DNA of 64,000 nucleotides. Origin: Ipomoea triloba (Eukaryota; Streptophyta; Magnoliopsida; Solanales; Convolvulaceae). Every line of letters begins with the position of its first letter. Position 1 is the stretch's first letter. Of the stretch, positions 56,675 to 64,000 are shown piece after piece. A model generated the notes under the pieces. That model was not told the DNA's origin. It saw nothing but the letters and a program-made list of their open reading frames with translations, and ran no database searches. The DNA lies in assembly GCF_003576645.1 (NCBI RefSeq), contig NC_044919.1, forward strand, positions 17,134,449 to 17,198,448, read 5' to 3'. Both the position numbers and the translations under genes were made by a program.

Positions 56675-57500
56675 TCAACCATATTCCTTGGTAGTGGGTA
56701 CAAAGCATTTTGGTACCCACGTATTTTTCCAGATTAGCTTATCATTCTTCCATTTTTGTTTTGTTTTGGTCCTTTTCTCGACCAGTGCATTCACTTTTTC
56801 ATCCTTCTTTTCTTCTCTGTCTTTTCCTTCTTTCTTGGCTTGTCCATCAAACCACAAGGTGATTTCCCCTGAGCTAACATCTATCCGGGCATGACAAGTG
56901 GCCAAGAACGGTCTACCAAGTATCAAAGAGCCATGGGGCTCCTTTTTTCCCATCTTAAAAACAACAAAATCAACATGCACAAGAAATTTTCCTATTTTCA
57001 CTATCACATCTTCCGCCAAGCCTTCCTGATACCGTATGGTTCCGTCAGCTAAGCGAAGCGTCAGCCTCGTCGGTTTCAGACTTGGTAATTTCAATTTTTC
57101 AAAAAGACTTGAAGACATTACATTGATTGAAGCTCCGAGATCGGCTAGAGCGTTGTGGAGATCCATGTTCTGTATAGAACAAGGAATCACTAGAGCTCTC
57201 GGGTCACCCTTCTTTACGGGGTAACCCATAGTCAAACAAGCCGATGACTCTTGGCTTAAACAAGCATAATTTTCACAATTGTCTTCTTTAAACAACTCAC
57301 GACATTCTTTGTTATTGAAAATTTTTCTAATAAAAGCATTAAGTGTACCTTCCTTTGTCGTGTCCTTCTCCTTTGTAGTTTTGATTTTGCTTTGTTGTAG
57401 CATTTGTAGTGTTTGATTCCAGACTTGGACTACACGAGGTAGTCTCTTTTTCCTTTCCATTTTTCATGCATTGGCATATTCCGCAAATCACGTCCACCGG
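56675..57500 (-). pseudogene. Athila aspartic protease region of gag-pol
   Basis: NAFIRKIFNNKECRELFKED, then CLTMGYPVKKGDPRALVIPC and the protease active site DLGASINVMSSSLFEKL with LILGRPFLATCHARIDV as the second conserved loop. It would cleave the polyprotein. After PKCFVPTTKEYG a stop is followed at once by codons for RLAKDVNRGATWEATQ, normally found after integrase, so RT, RNase H and integrase have been removed. The join with gag upstream is frameshifted near 57460. Confidence 0.85.
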
Positions 57501-57605
57501 ATCACATCCTTCATGTTTTTCTTCCCTTGCTTCGATCGCATTAACTCTCTCCTCCGGGTTGTTCTCAGTTTTACTAGGGAGTTGTCCGTAGTGTCTCTCA
57601 GACAT

Positions 57606-59182
57606 CATCTTGAACATTTGAGAAATTTGGTTCTAAATTGTCTTGAGAGTGGCCTTTGATTCTTGCCTAAGACTCGATATTTCTTGCCTGATTTCTTGAG
57701 TAATTTCCTATTTAAGATTTGCTCGATCATTTTTGAATTCCATGATCGTCCTAGTAAGTCTTTCATCCACTTCACGGATATCGTCCCTTCTTTATTGAGT
57801 AAAATCAAGTTGAGAGTTATATTGTGGTCTGAATTGGGTCATATGGCCTCCATTGCCTTGATTTTGACCATACATGAGTATTCCTTTGTCATTTTGTCCG
57901 TAATTAGGCTTGGTTCCATAGTTGTATTGTCCTCGCGCTTGATATCCATCATTGTTGTTCCATCCCTTGCTTTGCTTCCAATTGTTATTCGGTCTCTGAT
58001 TTCCTCCATAAGCATTATAGTTGGAGTTCCTTTGATAGTCCACTGCTTCAACTTGCTCGGATGCAGATGGTGAAGTGTAGATATTTGTATCATGTGGTCC
58101 TCCACAGATGTTACAATACAGTGCCAGAGCCATGCAAGGCTTGGGTTTTCCTTCCATTTTTTCCACCATTACTTGTAATTTCTTAATCTCATGATTCATT
58201 GCTTCGATCTTCGCCTCGCTCACTACATGACTATTTATCTCATACATGCCTCCGTGATCTCCTCTTCTGTCATACCAACAGGAGGTATTCTTAGATATCC
58301 TTTCGATCAATTCTTCTACTTCTGGTAATGCTAAGGAAACGAAAGCGCCGCTCGAGGATGAGTCAAGTAACATTTTGCCTTCATCAGTCAGCCCTCCGTA
58401 GAATGAACTTATGACGTCCCATGGGTGCATTAAGTCTTGTGGGCATTGCCTTTTTAGAACTTTAAACCTTCTCCAAGTTTCTCCCAAACTTTCAAGCCTT
58501 CCTTGCTTGAATTCTTGTATTTGTCTTCTGATTCTCATGGTCTTAGTAATAGGGAAGAACTCGTTCATAAACTCACAGTTTAGCTGCTACCATGATCTGA
58601 AGTGGTTATCATCTTGACTTTCCAACCAGCGTGCTGCCTCTCCTATAACTGAAAACGGGAATAGCTTGAGTCTAATTATCTCTTCACTGACGCCTTCCTG
58701 TCTGTACATTCCACATGCTCTTATAAACCTTGTGATGTGTACATTAGGATCTTCTAATGGCAATCCTGAGTATTGGCTATTTTGAACCAAAGTGAGTATA
58801 GTTGGATGTACATGGAAGTTGACGTTTTCCATCGATGGTACATAGATCGAATTGTGCATATTGAAGTCTAGTGTCATGTAGTTGGCGATTGATCTCTACT
58901 GTTCTTGAGAAATTCCATAGTAATCTTCTTCTTGAATGTGCTCTTGTGGATTTGCTCTATTAACTTGTGGTTCTTCCAAGATGGGTTCCTCATGGTTAAT
59001 CGGTCCTAGCAGATTAACTGGCACAGGGGCGGGTTAGGTATAGTAGCTCCTCTCCCTGGGGGATTTCTTATTGCGCTTAACGAAGCCATTTGTGATTTTT
59101 GAATGCTTTTCTTCCGAGTTGCCTTGTTGATTTTTGGAATATAAGGGAATAAGCCTTGATTTCCTTTTGCTCGTGTGTGCAT
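57606..59182 (-). pseudogene. Athila gag
   Basis: Probable start MHTRAKGNQGLFPYIPKI at 59182. The capsid-like retrotransposon gag domain includes NVHITRFIRACGMYRQ, IRLKLFPFSVIGEAARWLES, and, after a stop near 58590, MNEFFPITKTMRIRRQIQEF, ESLGETWRRFKVLKRQCP. A CCHC-like motif follows in CNICGGPHDT, then an Asn/Gly/Gln-rich stretch. Breaks: frameshift near 59030, stop near 58890, stop near 58590 and TGA after DFTQ at 57792. Assembles the particle in related elements; here it cannot be full length. Confidence 0.85.
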
Positions 59183-59355
59183 TCACCTGTTAAGATTATC
59201 AATGAAGCAAATGTTCCACAATTGACTAAAAGTAGTCAATTGAGTAAGTAACAAAAACAAATAAAATAGAAAATGAAACAAGGTAAAATGATGTTGATTA
59301 ACAATGCTCAAATCTCACAATCATTCAATCAAAATAAACAAAAAACATTTGACAA

Positions 59356-60668
59356 TGATAAGCCTCCGAGATACACTTAAATCAGGCACATATTAGGGTG
59401 TTTTGTCACGTCTATAGCATCCTTACATGATGAATTATGCTCATAAATGCTTGAAATTCACTAACCAACACACAAAAGCAACTTTTAGCCTAAAGGAGGT
59501 AAAACAGGAGCCCCGGGAGCAAATAGGAGCAAAAGTTGAGCTTAAAGAGCGAACCAGGCAAGATCGGAGCCCCGGAGGACCCACAGGATGGCCACACGCG
59601 TGTGAGCATGCGTGGAAATAATCCAGTAGCCTCCCACGCACACTCACACGCGTGGAGACTGCATTGCGCGAAATTTGACTAGGGTTGCTTTTTCGGAGAC
59701 TATTTAAACCCCTTTGATAGATTTTCAGAGGAGGTTCCCAGAAATTTAGTTTTCCCTTTCCTTAGTTTTTCCTTTGGAGAACTTTCTCCATTTTTCTTAG
59801 TTTTTCATTTCTTAGTTTAGAGAAATCTCCATTGTAGCAAGACAAGAAGCTTGGATTGAAGGATTACTTCACTCTAGGTGATCTCTATTTCATTTCTATT
59901 ACATTTTGTTATCTTGTTCTTGGATTAAATTAGCTTTTGTCTTGAATTTCATATCATGAGTGGCTAGTTTAATCTAGGGATTTGGATTGTGTGATTGAAT
60001 GTTGCTAGTGTGATGATCTTATCTCTATTTTGGATCTAAATGTTTATATTGTTGGCTTGTCTATTGATTGTTGTTTTGATGAGATCTTGTTTGGATTTGG
60101 CTAATCTAGATGAGAGATTGAGCTCTTGACTCTTTCATGTCTTTGATTAGAGTTAGGATTTGAAGCTTGACACAATCATAGTTCCTATGGACTTCTTAAG
60201 AATAGTAGGATGTGTGTAGCTTAAGTGTTTGATAAAATTCCTCTTAGAGCTTTTGATGCTTGAAGGCACTCCTAAGTCAAAGAAGCCTTAGTACACAAAG
60301 GTGGAAAAGGACTAAGACAATACACTCTTGAATAGCCAACATCCTAGCATTACCGATCCATTACCATAGTCACACCACAATGCAACATACATGAACACTA
60401 TCCAATCCCTACCCCTTTTACATATTTGCGAACTATTTTACTTTAATACTCTCTTGCACTCAAACCAAACCTTATGAACTCCTCTCACTCACGATCCACC
60501 ACTCACCACACTCGAATCCCATGCATGACTCAATCAAGTAAACTCCCGAACACTTGACACACCTCCACGTCTCTCCTTCGAGACCGACACTCGGGGAGTC
60601 ACTGACTTTCCGTTTTAACATATAAATATCTTTTGACATCTCACCACCATGCAAAAACCGCAATGTCA
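59356..60668 (+). mobile_element. Solo LTR, 1313 bp, inverted inside the Athila leader
   Basis: Starts TGATAAGCCTCCGAGATAC and ends CGCAATGTCA, flanked by GACAA at 59351-59355 and 60669-60673. It is the reverse complement of a sequence related to the Athila LTRs of this element but clearly diverged. It carries CACACGCGTGTGAGCATGCG near 59594, a TATA-like ACTATTTAAACCCC (59699) and a T-rich leader. It lies between gag and PBS. Confidence 0.88.
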
Positions 60669-60680
60669 GACAACCTATTG

Positions 60681-60701
60681 CCATCCCCGGCAACGGCGCC
60701 A
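60681..60701 (-). other. Primer binding site, tRNA-Asp type
   Basis: TGGCGCCGTTGCCGGGGAT on the minus strand is complementary to the 3' end of plant tRNA-Asp, the primer used by Athila elements. It lies three bases inside the end of the right LTR (60705). Confidence 0.85.
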
Positions 60702-60704
60702 TTT

Positions 60705-61594
60705 TGACAACACTTGCTTGCATGGGGTCAAATGTCAAAAGATAAGTGTATGATAAAACGGAAACTCAGTGACTCCCCGAGTGTCGGTCTCGAAAGATGG
60801 ACGTGGAGGTGTGTCAAACGTTTGTATGTTCGAATGATTGAGTCATGCTAGAGATGTGTGTGTGGTCAATGATGATTCGAGAGTGAAAGGGTTCATAAGG
60901 TTGGTAAGAGAATAGGAGTCAAACAAGTGTGAATAAATGTGTGTAAGGGAAGTAAGGGATTGGATAATGCTCATCTATGTTGCATCCTAGTGTGTCTAAG
61001 GTAATGGATAAACGGAGCAAGAATGTAGGCTATTCAGGAGCGTGTCTTCTTAGTTCTCTTCCACCTCTGTGTACTAGGGCTTCTTGGACTTAGGAGTGCC
61101 TTTAAGCAACCAAAGTCCTAAGAGACATTTTATCGAACATCTTAGCTACACACTTTTCTACTATTCTTAAGAAGTCCATAGGATCTATGATTGTTACAAA
61201 GCTTTCAATCCTAACTCTAATCAAAGACATGAAAGAGTCAAGAGCTCAATCTCTCATCTAGATTGGCCAAATCCAAACAAGATATCATCAAAACAACAAT
61301 CAATAGACAAGAATAGAAATTCCAACAGTCCAAGCATTTAAATCCAAAATAAGATATAAGATCATCAGACTAGCAACATATCTTCACACAATCCAAATCC
61401 CTAGATTAAACTAGCCACTCATGATCAAGAATTCAAAGACAATAGCTAATTCAATCCAAGAACAAAATAGTAAAATAGATTAAGATGAAATAGAAATCAC
61501 CTAGTGTTGAAGTATTTCTTCAATCCAAGCTTATTGTTTTGCTACAAGGAGAATTTGCTAAGATAAACTATTCTAAAAACTAAGAAATGAAAAT
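60705..61594 (-). repeat. Athila 5' LTR (right copy), interrupted
   Basis: Begins TGACAACACTTGCTTGCAT, parallel to 51393 onward, and is closely similar to it until AAATGAAAAT at 61594, where a copia LTR is inserted. The missing ~260 bases should lie beyond the copia element, outside the window. Confidence 0.85.
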
Positions 61595-63394
61595 TGTTGG
61601 TCCAAAGGGGATGGGGTACAAGTCTAGAGGGGGGGGGGGTGAATAGACTTGTATAAGATTTTGCAAATCTTTTCGACCTCTTGTGTGTATTGAACTTAGG
61701 ATGTTTAGGTTTGATACCTCACGAGGTGAAGACAAAGTTTTATGCGCAGCGGAAAAGTTATCCCCTTTTAGTTAGCACGAGTTTGAGTTAGTTCGAGAGG
61801 TGTGTTTATATGTAGTGCAATCGAGAGGTTAGCGAGAGATAAAAGCAGTAAGTAAATGCAAGAGAGATTTTTAAGTGGTTCGGCCAACCCGCCTACGTCC
61901 ACTCTTCTTCCAGAAACTCCCTGGAAGGATTGCACTAAAAACTTCCCTTTTTAGTACAATATCGAGCGCTTGAGCTTTGATCACGAAGCCCGCCTCAAGC
62001 CTCAGGTTTTTCGCCCCGCTTCTTGTTACTCCACCTATCGAGCACTTGAGCTTTGATCACCAAGCCCGCCTCAAGCCTCAGGATCTTCACAAGACCGCTC
62101 CCAGGTTACTCCGCCTCTCCAAGGTCTTTCTCCCCGCTTCCAGCTACTCCACCTCTCGAGCACTTGACCTTTGATCACCAAGCCCGCGTCAAGCCTCAGG
62201 TTTCTTTCACTCGGACAGCTGCCAGGTTACTCCACCTCTCTTGCTTAATCCAAAGCAAGGTGTTTTTTGGTTGTCACAGTTGAATGTAACAGACTCCAAT
62301 CTGACCACAAGCTATCGTTGAATCAACTTCGGTGTAGAGCAGCTTCGGTCACCTTCTAGATGTAAAACAGTTTAAGCTTTGTAACTCTCTTAAACACTAA
62401 GATGTTTTTTCTCGCTGTTTTGAATATCAAGATGATATTCCAAATTGAGTACTTGCACTTGAACGTTTGAATCAGACACCTCTTTCGAATTTTCTTTCTC
62501 TGTTTCTTTTAACTCTCCTCCCCTTTGTGTCTTCACGTCCTTTTTATATGAGAGTTGAGGAATAATTCCGTTGGAGGGAAAATTATTCCGTTTGAAATTT
62601 GTCTCCCATGCTGATCATGGGTCTTGCATATTTTCAGCATATTTCATGGAGTGGTGATCTTGTAACTTGAACCTCTTTGTCTTGTAGTGAATATTCCATA
62701 GTTCACTTTCTTGAGTCCATGCTCCACTTTCGTCTTTTGGTAAAAGTTACTCTTTTTATATTCCCATTATTCCTTGTTTGTAGGGAATCAGACCACTTCA
62801 GCATTGGTGCACCTTTTGACCGTTTGTGGTGGAAATCTGACGTGTCATCCATTTCCACCCATTTTGAAATCTTCACGTTCGGCACCTCTTCATTATTCTA
62901 TCTCCATGATATTCTTCTTCTCCAAACTTTAAGTATGCTTCCTGACCGTCAATCAGCTTTGTTGGAGAATTGTTAGTGTATCGAGACCAAGGTTGATATC
63001 TTGATTGCTTGTTGTCTCGAACTCAAATATCGAGAGGTCTATCTCTCGAACTCTGTTTATGTCTCGAACTGGATAACTGTATCGAGAGGTTCTACCTCTC
63101 GAACTCTGCTTATGTCTCGAGACTTAGTTGATGTCTCGCAGACCCTTATTCCTCCAGTGTTGTCCCATGCTTTCTTCTGATCTATCTATATGATTACAAC
63201 ACGAGACTTCTAAGATGTTCAAACAAATTTACCTCAAGCTTAAATATTTTCCGAGTTGAGCTCAAAGTTACCCGGTTGTATTTTCGCTCTTGGTTTACTT
63301 GTCGAACTTACAGCGTTTTGTCTATGTATCGAGACTTGGGGATTTCTACTTATCAGTTGGTATCATCAAAACCTATTACATGATGTTCCTAACA
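61595..63394 (-). repeat. Copia-type 3' LTR, 1800 bp
   Basis: Ends TGTTGGTCCAAAGG (left) and CCTAACA (right), so the minus-strand LTR runs TGTTAGG...CCAACA. The polypurine tract lies just outside on the minus strand, and the leader-like TGCGCAGCGGAAAAG (61743) is typical of plant copia LTRs. It contains a 12-G run at 61621, tandem units of CACTTGAGCTTTGATCAC (61961, 62036, 62154) and repeated TATCGAGAGGT / CTCTCGAAC motifs (63020-63110). Short frames inside are repeat-derived. Confidence 0.82.
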
Positions 63395-63410
63395 ATTTCC
63401 CCCTTTTTGA
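63395..63410 (-). other. Copia polypurine tract
   Basis: CAAAAAGGGGGAAAT on the minus strand directly precedes TGTTAGG of the LTR. GTTGGCATCATCAAAAAGGG upstream is the common plant copia context. Confidence 0.8.
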
Positions 63411-63683
63411 TGATGCCAACACTTATACTTATTCTATATGGCTGATTTGATAGAAAGAATTAACATAGATTTTATTTTTCAGCGCATATGGTAAGTTTGA
63501 CAAAATACTCTACTAAACTATGAATAATATAACTCACGCAACACCCCCAGCAAAAGATATATATGATTATAAGAAGGGAATGTTTACAAAGTAGAGTTTA
63601 GTAGACAGGATTGAAAGAAATAAGACCAAGAACAACATAGATATCAATACATTGAAATGAGATGGAGTTTGGACCATGAGAGC

Positions 63684-64000
63684 TTACTTCTTGTTGGCTT
63701 TCCTTTTCTTGTTAATGGCTTCTCGTGTCTTGATGGGGTCTTTCGGATTTACCAGGCTTATGTATTCATCTGTGACATCTAGATGCCTGTAGTTCCTGTA
63801 GGCTTCCCCCACGAACTCACCATCAATTACTCCATCTTTCCACCAGGCAATGCATTCTTCTGGAGACATATTGCTGTGTGTAGATATCCCAGTGGTTTTC
63901 AGAAGCTTGAATATCTCCAGGGTCAGAATTTGTTCAGTGTCTTCTCTGTTCCCAAACTTAAAGCTTGTCATGAGAAGATCTATCTTCCTTTCTTCTTCTG
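63684..64000 (-). CDS. Unrecognised ORF of the copia element, runs off the window
   Basis: The minus-strand frame is open from the window edge to a TAA at 63684, at least 105 residues. It includes FGNREDTEQILTLEIFKLLK, MSPEECIAWWKDGVIDGEF and a basic tail TREAINKKRKANKK. The Met at 63971 is internal, as codons for EEERKIDLL precede it. I do not recognise the family. Its place about 290 bases before the polypurine tract suggests an extra ORF after pol, or the end of a gag-only element; the pol domain is not in view. Confidence 0.5.
   Translation of the reverse strand, partial: EEERKIDLLMTSFKFGNREDTEQILTLEIFKLLKTTGISTHSNMSPEECIAWWKDGVIDGEFVGEAYRNYRHLDVTDEYISLVNPKDPIKTREAINKKRKANKK

Larger units (their letters stand above)
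51393..61594 (-). mobile_element. Athila-type Ty3/gypsy element, lacking RT, RNase H and integrase
   Basis: Direct LTRs at 51393-52541 and from 60705 on the right. On the minus strand the order is LTR, tRNA-Asp PBS (60681-60701), gag (59182 to about 57606), protease (to 56675), a post-integrase sequence with GATWEATQ, then the Athila ORF (55539-54775), then the 3' LTR. The pol part between protease and the end of integrase is deleted. An inverted solo LTR, a CACTA fragment and another LTR-like piece interrupt it. The right LTR is cut by a copia LTR at 61595. Confidence 0.8.

Noticed and set aside
1..64000. Endogenous pararetrovirus or other viral insertion
   Set aside because: No coat, movement protein or caulimovirid-type polymerase pattern was seen; all RT-related sequence fits gypsy, copia or LINE elements.

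Overview
The window is a stretch of plant nuclear DNA, most likely from a dicot, that consists almost entirely of nested transposable elements. Plant origin rests on several independent signs: Helitrons that encode a Rep/PIF1-type protein plus an RPA-like protein, Tat-type and Athila-type Ty3/gypsy elements, a DD39D mariner transposase, an L1-type LINE with a C-terminal RNase H, and a plant class-I carboxylesterase. I cannot assign a species. Only two long, undamaged reading frames stand out: the mariner transposase (39487-40857 +) and the carboxylesterase (47143-48111 +), which is the one convincing host gene.

1-18263 is a set of nested insertions. Helitron 1 (minus strand, 3' end at 1126, Rep exons back to about 16262) is interrupted inside its Rep reading frame by Helitron 2 (2818-15121, minus), inserted at an A|T site. 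Helitron 2 carries an RPA-like pseudogene and a second, opposite-facing Helitron 3' end at 14697. It is itself interrupted by a 5.8-kb CACTA element (5817-11658, target duplication ATA), which holds a 745-bp Mutator-like element (6496-7240, target duplication TATTGTGTG). A 451-bp Mutator-like MITE (2870-3320) sits in one arm of the inverted repeat. A degenerate Helitron end follows at 18263.

18652-23613 is a defective Tat-lineage gypsy element: its 5' LTR is fused into the middle of RT, followed by RNase H, a second RNase H, integrase and tandem-repeated 3' sequence. 23780-24228 is another Helitron tail. 24640-30335 holds Helitron 3, with a nearly full-length but broken Rep-helicase gene and a GC-rich hAT insertion (28703-29564). 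30336-38571 is AT-rich with MITEs, a solo LTR (33956-35111, target duplication ACAAG), a Helitron tail and microsatellites. 38572-42698 is a mariner element with an intact transposase and a minisatellite.

42371-46114 is a 1.87-kb segment present twice around a single N, almost certainly a scaffolding artefact. The same kind of duplication surrounds the N at 22200. 47143-48111 is the carboxylesterase. 49664-51392 is a LINE remnant. 51393 to about 61594 is an Athila-type element (minus) that keeps gag, protease, the Athila ORF and the PBS but has lost RT, RNase H and integrase. It contains an inverted solo LTR and is cut on the right by a copia-type LTR (61595-63394), whose internal region runs off the window.

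I found no CRISPR, tRNA, rRNA or bacterial-style system. The most unusual structure is the Helitron 2 composite, with opposed Helitron tails and promoter-like inner edges.
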